Source of the DNA: Brenneria nigrifluens DSM 30175 = ATCC 13028
Lineage (GTDB): Bacteria > Pseudomonadota > Gammaproteobacteria > Enterobacterales > Enterobacteriaceae
Length of the DNA stretch: 64,000 nt
Assembly: GCF_005484965.1 (NCBI RefSeq)
Contig: NZ_CP034036.1
Coordinates: forward strand, 2,418,001-2,482,000
Direction of reading: 5' to 3'
A model generated the notes under the pieces. That model worked only from the letters and a program-made list of their open reading frames with translations, did not search any database and was not told the DNA's origin. The translations under genes and the position numbers were made by a program. This document shows, piece after piece, positions 1 through 8,100 of this stretch (position 1 is the stretch's first letter; every line of letters starts with the position of its first letter).

Positions 1-21
1 AAATCAGCCACGGGATCAACC

Positions 22-669
22 ATGAACAGAGCGCTATTGTTAATTGATTTGCAAAATGATTTCTGCCCCGGCGGCGCATTGGCGGTGGCCGAGGGCGATC
101 GGGTGATCGAGGTGGCGAACCGCGCCATCGCCGCCTGCGCCGCGGCGAATATCCCGGTCATCGCCAGCCAGGACTGGCATCCGGCCGATCACGGCAGCTT
201 CGCGGCCAACGCCAACGCCGCCGTGGGGGAAACCGGCGAACTGGACGGCCTGCCCCAGGTCTGGTGGCCGGTACACTGCGTGCAGCATCAGCCGGGCGCG
301 CAGTTTCATCCGGCGTTAAACCGGCAGGCGATTGAATGGGTGGTACGCAAAGGCACCCAGGCCAATATTGATAGCTATAGCGCGTTTTTTGATAACGGGC
401 ACCGCGCCAAAACCGCACTCGACGACTGGCTACGGGCGCGGAATATTACTCGCCTAACCGTGATGGGCATCGCCACGGACTATTGCGTGAAATTCAGCGT
501 GCTGGACGCCCTCGAACTGGGCTATAAAACCGAGGTGCTGGCGGATGGATGCCGCGGCGTCAATCTCGCCCCGCAAGACAGCCGGGCGGCGCTGGAGGAA
601 ATGCAGCGGCGCGGCGCGAAGCTTGTCGATCTGCCAAGCTTCGTTGCCGGGCTGGCGTCCGGCGGCTAG
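22..669 (+). CDS. pncA: Nicotinamidase PncA
   Basis: Cytoplasmic isochorismatase-fold hydrolase of 215 residues that deamidates nicotinamide to nicotinate in the NAD salvage (Preiss-Handler) route. The family catalytic triad is visible as Asp9, Lys110 and Cys155 (in ATDYCVKF). The metal site is Asp51, His53 and His57 in the DWHPADH segment. Length and ends match the E. coli enzyme (about 213 residues), so the ATG at 22 is accepted although no strong Shine-Dalgarno is visible in the 21 bases before it. It converges with yeaC, with only 16 bases between the two stops. Family assignment is secure; in vivo substrate preference is taken from the family. Confidence 0.96.
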   Translation: MNRALLLIDLQNDFCPGGALAVAEGDRVIEVANRAIAACAAANIPVIASQDWHPADHGSFAANANAAVGETGELDGLPQVWWPVHCVQHQPGAQFHPALNRQAIEWVVRKGTQANIDSYSAFFDNGHRAKTALDDWLRARNITRLTVMGIATDYCVKFSVLDALELGYKTEVLADGCRGVNLAPQDSRAALEEMQRRGAKLVDLPSFVAGLASGG

Positions 670-685
670 CGCAGGTCCGTTGTTC

Positions 686-979
686 TTAGCCTCCGGCCTG
701 CGTTTCGCCCGGCATTTTTATCTTTACCACGGCGGGTTCACTGAACTGCTGCTTCAGCTGTTGTTTGCTTTTTATCACAATCTCGCCGTCGGGGCCGATG
801 GACATATGCTCCGCCTGTTGATTATGGCGAGCCTGCCACAGCATCACCATTTGCAGACAATTCTCTTTCTGTTGCGCAGACAAAGCGACGCCATCCGGCC
901 ATTTGCCCAACTCCACCGCCGTTGCCAGCCGTTGATAAATTTCCGGCGTCATGGCGTCAATCAGATCGTCGAGTTGCAT
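686..979 (-). CDS. yeaC: YeaC family protein (DUF1315)
   Basis: Conserved enterobacterial protein of 97 residues with no known biochemical role. I recognise the YeaC/DUF1315 family from the N-terminal LDDLIDAMTPEIYQRL segment, the tryptophan-containing ELGKWPDG stretch and the LSAQQKENCLQMVMLWQ core. The C-terminus is charged and low in hydrophobics, so a soluble protein is expected. The start is preceded by GGGGAG and AAAGG on the minus strand. It lies between pncA and msrB as in E. coli (pncA-yeaC-msrB-gapA), which supports the assignment. No function is inferred beyond synteny. Confidence 0.88.
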   Translation of the reverse strand: MQLDDLIDAMTPEIYQRLATAVELGKWPDGVALSAQQKENCLQMVMLWQARHNQQAEHMSIGPDGEIVIKSKQQLKQQFSEPAVVKIKMPGETQAGG

Positions 980-1098
980 CCTTTAATCTCCCCGCTTGCG
1001 GTTTTTGCCGCCATATTTATCACCATAAACGCTTGGCTGAAACGATTAAGCCGGGTTACAATTCAGTTAAGGCAGCCAGCTTGCGCAGTCGGCCGATT

Positions 1099-1518
1099 TT
1101 AGCCGTCAACCCGCTCGCCATCCACTTCGTCGATAAAGCTGAGCGACGCGGAATTAACGCAGTAGCGCTCCCCCGTAGTCTGAGGACCATCAGGGAATAC
1201 GTGGCCCAGATGCGCGTCGCAGCTACCGCAGCGAATCTCGATGCGCCGCATGTTGTGGGCGTTATCTTCAAGATAGCGGATGGCGTCGGATGAGACTGGC
1301 TGGTCGAAACTCGGCCAGCCGCACCCTGAGTCGTATTTGCTTTCCGAATAGAACAGCGGCTTCTGGCAGCACAGGCAGTGGTAAATACCCGTACGCTTAT
1401 TGTGCAGCAATTTGCCGGAATAGGCGGGTTCAGTGCCCCGCTGTTGGGTCACATAGCGTTGCATTTCCGTCAGCTGTCGCCCATCTGGCGGTGTTTGTTG
1501 AGAGGGATCGTCGCTCAT
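1099..1518 (-). CDS. msrB: Peptide-methionine (R)-S-oxide reductase MsrB
   Basis: Reduces the R-sulfoxide of methionine in oxidised proteins, using thioredoxin. The chosen start at 1518 gives 139 residues, close to the 137 of E. coli. It has a GAGGCGACT ribosome site; an in-frame start 13 codons upstream (1557) has none. The structural zinc is held by Cys48/Cys51 and Cys97/Cys100 (two CxxC pairs). The catalytic cysteine is Cys120 in GERYCVNS, and the GCGWPSF signature is at about residues 65-71. It is transcribed away from gapA, as in E. coli. It acts in the cytosol; no signal peptide is seen. Confidence 0.96.
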   Translation of the reverse strand: MSDDPSQQTPPDGRQLTEMQRYVTQQRGTEPAYSGKLLHNKRTGIYHCLCCQKPLFYSESKYDSGCGWPSFDQPVSSDAIRYLEDNAHNMRRIEIRCGSCDAHLGHVFPDGPQTTGERYCVNSASLSFIDEVDGERVDG

Positions 1519-1775
1519 AGTCGCCTCACTGGGTGTGTTAGCAATTAAATCAATCATTAATTATAACAAAAAATTAACAACTTTACAGGCCATTTTGGCT
1601 TAATATAATAGCTGTTGTCGGGGCGAATATTTAATTGTGACCTTTATCGCAATTCTGGATGGGACGGAGTTTATATGATGCTCTCAGAGCCGGTATCCGT
1701 CTGAAATGTTCTTTATTTACAGCACTGGCGGATTTTCGTGCAAGGGTTGGCGGCAGGTTTGACTTACAGCAACTA

Positions 1776-1818
1776 TTGACACGATTCCGCTTGACGCCCA
1801 ACAAGGTTTTTGTAATTT
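1776..1818 (+). promoter_or_regulatory. Probable gapA sigma-70 promoter in the msrB-gapA intergenic region
   Basis: TTGACG at 1791-1796 and TAATTT at 1813-1818 are separated by 16 bases, and a second TTGACA lies at 1776-1781. The surrounding sequence up to the gapA start resembles the E. coli gapA P1 region as I remember it, so a conserved promoter is likely. The rest of the 343-base gap (1519-1861) is AT-rich and shows no other gene. Confidence 0.6.
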
Positions 1819-1861
1819 TACAACCAACCTTTTATTCACTAACCAATATCTGGTGGAATAT

Positions 1862-2857
1862 ATGACTATCAAAGTAGGTATCAACGGTTTTGGCCGCATC
1901 GGCCGTATTGTTTTCCGCGCTGCACAGGAACGTTCCGACATCGAAATCGTCGCGATCAACGATCTGTTAGACGCTGAATACATGGCGTACATGTTGAAGT
2001 ATGACTCTACCCATGGCCGTTTCAACGGCACCGTTGAAGTTAAAGATGGCCACCTGGTTGTTAACGGTAAAACGATTCGTGTCACCTCAGAGCGCGATCC
2101 TGCTAACCTGAAGTGGAACGAAGTCAACGTTGATGTTGTTGCTGAAGCAACCGGTCTGTTCCTGACTGACGAAACCGCGCGTAAACACATCACCGCCGGC
2201 GCCAAAAAAGTGGTGCTGACCGGTCCGTCCAAAGACAGCACTCCGATGTTTGTTATCGGCGTTAACCATAAAAGCTATGAGGGCCAGGATATCGTTTCCA
2301 ACGCATCCTGTACCACCAACTGCCTGGCGCCGCTGGCCAAAGTCATCAACGACAACTTCGGTATCGTTGAAGCGCTGATGACCACCGTTCACGCCACCAC
2401 CGCAACGCAGAAAACCGTTGACGGCCCGTCTCACAAAGACTGGCGCGGCGGTCGCGGCGCATCTCAGAACATCATCCCCTCTTCTACCGGCGCAGCGAAA
2501 GCGGTTGGTAAAGTTATTCCTGAACTGAACGGCAAACTGACCGGTATGGCGTTCCGCGTTCCTACCCCGAACGTATCCGTTGTCGACCTGACCGCCCGCC
2601 TGGAAAAACCGGCTTCTTACAAAGAAATCTGCGCCGCCATCAAAGCCGCTTCTGAAGGCGAACTGAAAGGCGTTCTGGGTTACACCGAAGATGACGTGGT
2701 TTCCACCGATTTCAACGGCGAAAAACTGACTTCCGTGTTCGACGCGAAAGCCGGTATCGCGCTGAACGACAACTTTGTGAAACTGGTTTCCTGGTACGAT
2801 AACGAAACCGGCTACTCCAACAAAGTTCTGGATCTGATCGCCCATATCTCCAAGTAA
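1862..2857 (+). CDS. gapA: Glyceraldehyde-3-phosphate dehydrogenase GapA
   Basis: Glycolytic NAD-dependent dehydrogenase (tetramer, cytoplasm) converting glyceraldehyde-3-phosphate to 1,3-bisphosphoglycerate. The protein is 331 residues, the E. coli length. It has the N-terminal Rossmann motif GINGFGRIG (residues 6-14), the catalytic Cys150 in SNASCTTNC and the base His177. The ATG at 1862 follows TGGTGGAATAT, the conserved gapA ribosome site; a GTG three codons upstream lies inside that site and is rejected. Codon use looks strongly biased towards preferred codons, as expected for a very highly expressed gene. A hairpin terminator follows directly, so the gene is probably monocistronic. Confidence 0.99.
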   Translation: MTIKVGINGFGRIGRIVFRAAQERSDIEIVAINDLLDAEYMAYMLKYDSTHGRFNGTVEVKDGHLVVNGKTIRVTSERDPANLKWNEVNVDVVAEATGLFLTDETARKHITAGAKKVVLTGPSKDSTPMFVIGVNHKSYEGQDIVSNASCTTNCLAPLAKVINDNFGIVEALMTTVHATTATQKTVDGPSHKDWRGGRGASQNIIPSSTGAAKAVGKVIPELNGKLTGMAFRVPTPNVSVVDLTARLEKPASYKEICAAIKAASEGELKGVLGYTEDDVVSTDFNGEKLTSVFDAKAGIALNDNFVKLVSWYDNETGYSNKVLDLIAHISK

Positions 2858-2880
2858 GTTCGGCTAACGATTCAATGATA

Positions 2881-2908
2881 AAGGGCGGCCCTGGGGTCGC
2901 CCTTTTTA
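2881..2908 (+). terminator. Rho-independent terminator of gapA
   Basis: A ten-base GC-rich stem (AAGGGCGGCC pairing with GGTCGCCCTT, one G-T wobble) with a CTGG-type loop runs straight into a T tract, 24 bases after the gapA stop. Confidence 0.9.
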
Positions 2909-2929
2909 CTTGCTGATTAACAACAACCA

Positions 2930-3004
2930 AAAAACTTCCGGGAGAAGTTTTTGACGTCGCGTTAGCGACGGCCCACAGGGTGGCGGCCATGGATGGCACG
3001 CCAC
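2930..3004. repeat. String of three perfect or near-perfect hairpins between gapA and yeaD
   Basis: Three consecutive inverted repeats. The first is 2930-2952 (AAAAACTTC / GAAGTTTTT, five-base loop, ending in a T run, so it could be a second terminator). The second is 2955-2970 (CGTCGC / GCGACG around GTTA). The third is 2980-3004 (GTGGCGGCCAT / ATGGCACGCCAC, one bulged A). The spacing is compact and the element ends 16 bases before the yeaD start. It looks like a small composite intergenic palindromic element rather than a single terminator. No second copy is seen in this window. Confidence 0.6.
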
Positions 3005-3020
3005 AAAAAAAGGCAACATT

Positions 3021-3896
3021 ATGAATGATAAGATTTTCGCGCTTCCCATCAGCAAACCCGTTACGTCGACCATAAGCCAGCGGCGGCTGGATCAGTTGCC
3101 GGTCATCGTTGTCGAACACCCACAGGTTCGCGCGGCGGTGGCATTACAGGGCGCCCATCTGTTGAGCTGGCAGCCGACGGGCGAAGCGCCGGTCCTGTGG
3201 CTGAGCGACAACACCGAGTTCACCGAACAGGTGGCGATCCGCGGCGGGATCCCCATCTGCTTCCCGTGGTTCGGCCCCTTTTCCACCCCCAACCACGGCT
3301 TTGCTCGTCTGCTGCCATGGGAGTTCACCTCCCATAGCGAAGACGAACACGGCGTACAGCTCGCCTTCACGCTGCGCGACAGCGCGCAGACCCGGGAATA
3401 TTGGCCGCACGAATTTACCCTGATCGCGCGTTTCACGCTGGGGAAAGAGAGCCGTATCGAACTGGAGGCCCACGGCGATTACAGCATCACCAGCGCCTTG
3501 CACACTTATTTCCATATCGGGGATATCGGCCGGATCGCCATCGGCGGCCTGGGTGAACGGTTTATCGATAAAGTGAATCAGGGCGAGATAGCGTCGCAGC
3601 AAGGCGATTTGGTCTTTACTGGTCGTACAGACCGAATTTACACCCATCCGCAGGCTATTAGCGTTATTGATGACCCGGCGTTACAACGCGCGATTGAAGT
3701 GCACCACGACCACCACAGCGACGTGGTATCATGGAACCCCGGCGCGGAATTATCGCATACCATCGGCGATATGACCGACGAAGGCTATAAAACCTTTGTC
3801 TGCGTGGAAACCGCGCGCATTAATCAGCCTTTCACCGCCACGCTGCGCTCCCCCGCCAGGCTGTCCGCCACCTTGCGCATCAGGAAAACGGCATAA
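3021..3896 (+). CDS. yeaD: D-hexose-6-phosphate mutarotase YeaD
   Basis: Aldose-1-epimerase-like protein of 291 residues that interconverts alpha and beta anomers of hexose-6-phosphates, feeding glycolysis. The galactose-mutarotase-fold active site is visible as His161 (and His165) in the ALHTYFHIGD segment and Glu263 in CVETARIN. The RGGIPICFPWFGP substrate-loop signature is at about residues 74-86. E. coli YeaD has 294 residues and also follows gapA, so synteny agrees. The start follows an AAGG. The phosphate-sugar specificity is known from the family and is not visible here. Confidence 0.92.
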   Translation: MNDKIFALPISKPVTSTISQRRLDQLPVIVVEHPQVRAAVALQGAHLLSWQPTGEAPVLWLSDNTEFTEQVAIRGGIPICFPWFGPFSTPNHGFARLLPWEFTSHSEDEHGVQLAFTLRDSAQTREYWPHEFTLIARFTLGKESRIELEAHGDYSITSALHTYFHIGDIGRIAIGGLGERFIDKVNQGEIASQQGDLVFTGRTDRIYTHPQAISVIDDPALQRAIEVHHDHHSDVVSWNPGAELSHTIGDMTDEGYKTFVCVETARINQPFTATLRSPARLSATLRIRKTA

Positions 3897-3941
3897 GATA
3901 ATCGCCGGATCATCCGCCACCATCAGCGCGCCCGGAGCATA

Positions 3942-4796
3942 TCAGACAATATCCAGAGGCTGTTTGCGCCGCGGCGGCGGAAATGCCTGATCCAGCTGCG
4001 CAAGCGCCTCCGGCGACAGCACAATATCCAGTGCCTGCGCATTCTGCTTAACGTGCGTTTCGCTGCTGGCTTTGGGAATGGCTATCACCCCTGGTTGGCG
4101 GATGACCCAGGCCAGTAGAACCTGGGCCGGGGTGATGGCATGCTGCCTGGCGACGGCGTTAACCACCGAGTGGGCAAACAGCCCGTCGCGCAACCGCCCC
4201 GCCTGGGCAATCGGGCAATACGCCATCACCGGCACCCGTTGTTGCCGGCACCACGGCAGCAGATCGAACTCGATACCGCGCGACGCCAGATGGTACAGCA
4301 CCTGATCGGTCATGCACGCCTCGCCCCCTTCCAACGACCAGATCTCGCGCATATCATCAATATCAAGATTGGATACGCCCCAGCGGCGGATCTTGCCGCT
4401 ACACTGTAGCTGCCGCATGGCGGTGATGGTATCAACCAGCGGAATGCCGCCGCGCCAATGCAGTAAATAGAGGTCGATATAATCGGTTTGCAAACGCTTC
4501 AGACTCTGCTCGCAGGCGTTAACCGCCTTCTGGCCGCCGGCGTTGTGCGGATAAACCTTGGAAACCAGATACACCCTGTCGCGTCGCCCGCGAATCGCCT
4601 CGCCGACGACTTTTTCCGCCCCGCCATGGGCATACATTTCCGCGGTGTCGATCAGCGTCAGCCCCTGGTCGATACCCGCCTGAAGCGCCTTGACCTCCTG
4701 CGCTCCGGCCGCGGTATTTTCCCCCATAAACCAGGTTCCCTGCCCGACGGCCGGCACCGTGCTTCCGTCCGGAAAACTGACTTCTCTTATCGCCAT
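3942..4796 (-). CDS. yeaE: Aldo-keto reductase YeaE (methylglyoxal reductase type)
   Basis: NADPH-dependent aldo/keto reductase; E. coli YeaE reduces methylglyoxal and other aldehydes. The start at 4796 gives 284 residues, exactly the E. coli length, and has a strong AGGAGAAAGGATA ribosome site; the longer in-frame option at 4841 lacks one. The AKR tetrad is Asp50, Tyr55, Lys80 and His113 (LIDTAEMY, VSKVYP, LLHWRGG). The TIM-barrel C-terminus carries the cofactor-binding IPKASS segment. It converges with yeaD. The physiological substrate is inferred from the family. Confidence 0.92.
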   Translation of the reverse strand: MAIREVSFPDGSTVPAVGQGTWFMGENTAAGAQEVKALQAGIDQGLTLIDTAEMYAHGGAEKVVGEAIRGRRDRVYLVSKVYPHNAGGQKAVNACEQSLKRLQTDYIDLYLLHWRGGIPLVDTITAMRQLQCSGKIRRWGVSNLDIDDMREIWSLEGGEACMTDQVLYHLASRGIEFDLLPWCRQQRVPVMAYCPIAQAGRLRDGLFAHSVVNAVARQHAITPAQVLLAWVIRQPGVIAIPKASSETHVKQNAQALDIVLSPEALAQLDQAFPPPRRKQPLDIV

Positions 4797-4907
4797 TATC
4801 CTTTCTCCTGTGACCAATAGCGCGTCACGCCAATGCACCATTAATGTGCAAATGGGGTGATATCACCCCATCTTAGTGCAATCGGCGCACCATGACACCG
4901 AGCGGCT

Positions 4908-5657
4908 TTAGAACCGGTAGCTGACGCCCAGGCTTAGTAACGCGCTATAGCTGCTATCGACTATCGGGCTATCCTTCGCCTCATCGGACAAACGGGTATA
5001 GCGGCCCACCGCCCAGGCGCTCCAGTCAGGATTTATCTGATAGTTGGCGCTAAGCTCGACATAGGGCGCCCAGCCATCCCCGGGACGGTAGCGATCAAAC
5101 CCGGAGCGCGCCGACTCCTTACCGCTGACGCCATAGTAATAACGGTTCATATTTTCACTGAACCAGCTGGCGCCGATGCCAGGAGTAATATTCAGATCGC
5201 CCAGCGTAAAGCGATAAAGATAGGCGCTATCCCAGATAAGGCCGTTGCTGTAATCCAGCGTATCGCCGGCCAGTACGGTGCGAATTTGCCCCCACTCGGC
5301 AATATGCTGATAAGCCGCTCCGGCCATCAGCGTGCCGCGCCGCTTATCCAACTGCTTCATCCGGACGTCATCGCTGTCGCCGGGTTTGAACCCCAACGGC
5401 AGATAGTACGCGGTCAGCGATAGCTTATTGACGCCGTCATTCCACAAATAGTATCCGCCCCCCAGGCCGCGAAAATAAAAGCTTTCACTTTCATAGTTCA
5501 GCATCGGCAACGGGTAAACGTGATTATCATCACCGCGATAGACGGACGTAGACCCTGCGGCCCCCAGCCCCAGGGAAACCTCCGCCGCATGGGCCGCGGG
5601 AAGCGCCGCGACGGCCGACACCAGCGAGACTGACAGACATAGTTGAAATTTATTCAC
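4908..5657 (-). CDS. mipA: MipA/OmpV family outer-membrane scaffolding protein
   Basis: Beta-barrel outer-membrane protein of 249 residues. In E. coli MipA links the lytic transglycosylase MltA to PBP1B. A Sec signal peptide of about 24 residues ends at AHA-A. The mature part alternates aromatic and polar residues (for example ESFYFRGLGGGYYLW) and ends in a terminal phenylalanine (VSYRF), the usual barrel assembly signal. E. coli MipA is about 248 residues and also neighbours yeaE/yeaG. Many MipA/OmpV paralogues exist, so the exact role is inferred from synteny. Confidence 0.88.
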   Translation of the reverse strand: MNKFQLCLSVSLVSAVAALPAAHAAEVSLGLGAAGSTSVYRGDDNHVYPLPMLNYESESFYFRGLGGGYYLWNDGVNKLSLTAYYLPLGFKPGDSDDVRMKQLDKRRGTLMAGAAYQHIAEWGQIRTVLAGDTLDYSNGLIWDSAYLYRFTLGDLNITPGIGASWFSENMNRYYYGVSGKESARSGFDRYRPGDGWAPYVELSANYQINPDWSAWAVGRYTRLSDEAKDSPIVDSSYSALLSLGVSYRF

Positions 5658-5987
5658 AATTTTTATTTCCTATCACAGATATACATCGTTAAAAATGATG
5701 CTGCGGCTGTTGGTTTTTTTCTCTGCGCGTCTTAATAAAGATAAGACAAGAGAATAACTTATACCAATATTGTCTCTACCTTATGGGCAACAGGCGTTAT
5801 TCTGCTTTAAGACCCGCCACGCTGGATGTTACACGCTATTGCCAGGAAGTGAGTCATTGAAATATCTTAAAAAGATCTCTGCCCAGAGAGGAAATTTTAC
5901 GGATGCAAACTAAGCTTTAATAGAGAAGATGAAGTTTTCCGCGCCTGCAGGCATAAATAAAACCACGATATCGCCCGGCGCCACAAG
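5658..5987. other. AT-rich intergenic region between mipA and yeaG
   Basis: About 470 bases separate the divergent mipA and yeaG genes. The part up to 5987 contains no convincing ORF or RNA gene. A long leader for yeaG or an enhancer-binding-protein site would be expected here because of the sigma-54-type promoter that follows, but I cannot identify a specific activator motif. Confidence 0.5.
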
Positions 5988-6005
5988 TTGGCATAAGGGT
6001 TGCTA
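5988..6005 (+). promoter_or_regulatory. Sigma-54 (RpoN) type promoter for yeaGH
   Basis: TTGGCATAAGGGTTGCTA carries the invariant GG (5990-5991) and GC (6002-6003) exactly ten bases apart, matching the -24/-12 consensus TGGCAC-N5-TTGCW. It sits about 125 bases upstream of the yeaG start. In E. coli yeaGH is known to depend on sigma-54 under nitrogen limitation, so position and family knowledge agree. Confidence 0.8.
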
Positions 6006-6129
6006 ATCAGACTGTAGTTAGGCTGTAGTCAGGGGGAGATTTCTTCTTTCGAGAGGGCATATTACAGGCCGTACGCATTCTACACGCTCTCTTAATCATC
6101 TGTGCTAATCGACGAAGGACGGCATCGCT

Positions 6130-8064
6130 ATGAACATATTTGATCACTATCGTCAGCGTTACGACGCTGCCAAGGATGAAGAGTTCACATTGCAGGAATT
6201 CCTTACCATCTGTCAGCAGGATCGTAGTGCGTATGCTAACGCGGCTGAGCGATTGCTGATGGCTATCGGTGAACCCGAGATGGTGGATACCGCTCATGAA
6301 TCGCGGCTGTCCCGTCTATTTTCCAATCGGGTTATTGCGCGCTATCCCGCTTTTGAAGAGTTTTATGGCATGGAAGACGCCATAGAACAAATCGTCTCTT
6401 ACCTGAAACACGCCGCGCAGGGATTGGAAGAGAAGAAACAGATTCTCTATCTGCTGGGACCGGTCGGCGGCGGTAAATCCTCGCTGGCGGAGCGCCTGAA
6501 AGTGCTGATGCAGCACGTCCCGATTTACATACTCAGCGCCAACGGCGAACGCAGCCCGGTGAACGATCATCCGCTGTGCCTGTTTAACCCACGGGAAGAT
6601 GCCGCCATTCTGGAGAAAGAATACGCCATTCCGCGGCGCTATCTGGGCACCATCATGTCGCCGTGGGCGGCCAAACGGCTGCAGGAATTCGGCGGCGACA
6701 TCACTAAATTCAAGGTCATCAAAGTCTGGCCGTCAATTCTGGCGCAGGTCGCCATTGCCAAGACCGAGCCGGGCGACGAAAACAATCAGGATATCTCGGC
6801 GCTGGTCGGCAAGGTCGATATCCGTAAACTGGAACATTTCGCGCAGAACGATCCCGATGCTTACGGCTACTCCGGCGCGCTGTGCCGAGCCAACCAGGGC
6901 ATCATGGAATTCGTGGAAATGTTCAAGGCGCCGATTAAAGTGCTGCATCCGCTGTTGACCGCGACGCAGGAAGGCAACTACAACGGTACGGAAGGTATTG
7001 CCGCCCTGCCGTTTAACGGCATTATTCTGGCGCACTCCAATGAGTCGGAATGGGTGCAGTTCCGTAATAACAAAAACAACGAAGCCTTCCTTGACCGCGT
7101 CTATATCGTGAAAGTGCCGTATTGCCTGCGCGTTTCCGAAGAGGTCAAGATCTACGACAAGCTGCTTAATCACAGCGAACTCACTCACGCCCCTTGCGCG
7201 CCGGGTACGCTGGAAACGCTGTCCCGTTTCTCCATCCTGTCGCGGCTGAAAGAGCCGGAAAACTCCAGCATCTATTCGAAGATGCGGGTTTACGACGGCG
7301 AAACCCTGAAAGATACCGACCCGAAAGCGAAGTCCTATCAGGAGTATCGCGATTATGCCGGCGTTGATGAGGGCATGAACGGTCTTTCCACCCGCTTCGC
7401 CTTCAAGATACTTTCCCGGGTCTTTAACTTCGATCACAGCGAAGTGGCGGCGAACCCGGTACACCTGTTCTATGTGCTGGAGCAGCAGATTGAACGCGAG
7501 CAGTTCCCGCAGGAACAGGCGGAGAAATATCTGGAACACCTGAAAGGCTATCTGATCCCCAAATACGCGGAGTTTATCGGCAAAGAGATTCAGACCGCCT
7601 ATCTGGAGTCCTACTCCGAATACGGACAGAACATCTTCGATCGCTATGTCACCTATGCGGACTTCTGGATTCAGGATCAGGAGTACCGCGATCCGGATAC
7701 CGGGCAACTGTTCGACCGTGAATCGCTGAACGCCGAACTGGAGAAAATCGAGAAACCGGCGGGCATCAGTAATCCCAAGGATTTCCGTAACGAAATCGTC
7801 AACTTTGTGCTGCGCGCCCGCGCCAACAATAGCGGACGTAATCCGAACTGGACCAGTTACGAGAAATTGCGCACGGTGATTGAGAAGAAAATGTTCTCCA
7901 ACACCGAAGAGCTGTTACCGGTGATTTCGTTCAATACCAAAACCTCAACGGATGAACAGAAAAAGCATGATGATTTCGTCGATCGCATGATGGAGAAAGG
8001 CTATACCCGCAAACAGGTGCGTTTGCTGTGCGAATGGTATCTGCGGGTGAGGAAATCGTCATAA
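6130..8064 (+). CDS. yeaG: PrkA-family serine protein kinase YeaG
   Basis: Cytoplasmic protein of 644 residues, the same length as E. coli YeaG. It has an N-terminal AAA-type PrkA domain with Walker A GPVGGGKS at residues 110-117 and a C-terminal kinase-like domain. The family phosphorylates proteins during nitrogen starvation and stationary phase; E. coli YeaG affects metabolic heterogeneity and RpoS-linked stress survival. The start is preceded by AAGGA at a suitable distance. yeaH follows after 36 bases in the same direction, forming the conserved yeaGH operon behind the sigma-54-type promoter. YeaG/PrkA often travels with YeaH and SpoVR, and ycgB/spoVR is indeed only 3 kb away here. Confidence 0.97.
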   Translation: MNIFDHYRQRYDAAKDEEFTLQEFLTICQQDRSAYANAAERLLMAIGEPEMVDTAHESRLSRLFSNRVIARYPAFEEFYGMEDAIEQIVSYLKHAAQGLEEKKQILYLLGPVGGGKSSLAERLKVLMQHVPIYILSANGERSPVNDHPLCLFNPREDAAILEKEYAIPRRYLGTIMSPWAAKRLQEFGGDITKFKVIKVWPSILAQVAIAKTEPGDENNQDISALVGKVDIRKLEHFAQNDPDAYGYSGALCRANQGIMEFVEMFKAPIKVLHPLLTATQEGNYNGTEGIAALPFNGIILAHSNESEWVQFRNNKNNEAFLDRVYIVKVPYCLRVSEEVKIYDKLLNHSELTHAPCAPGTLETLSRFSILSRLKEPENSSIYSKMRVYDGETLKDTDPKAKSYQEYRDYAGVDEGMNGLSTRFAFKILSRVFNFDHSEVAANPVHLFYVLEQQIEREQFPQEQAEKYLEHLKGYLIPKYAEFIGKEIQTAYLESYSEYGQNIFDRYVTYADFWIQDQEYRDPDTGQLFDRESLNAELEKIEKPAGISNPKDFRNEIVNFVLRARANNSGRNPNWTSYEKLRTVIEKKMFSNTEELLPVISFNTKTSTDEQKKHDDFVDRMMEKGYTRKQVRLLCEWYLRVRKSS

Positions 8065-8100
8065 TGATTCATGAAACCGGCAACGTCGTTTGGGGGAAGC

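Noticed and set aside
545..1102. 185-codon plus-strand frame overlapping pncA and yeaC
   Set aside because: Overlaps two conserved genes and carries no recognisable motif.
2087..2845. 252-codon minus-strand frame inside gapA
   Set aside because: Shadow of gapA's biased codon use; peptide is Phe/Val/Gly-rich without family features and has no ribosome site.
6733..7707. 324-codon minus-strand frame inside yeaG
   Set aside because: Antisense shadow of a strongly conserved kinase gene.
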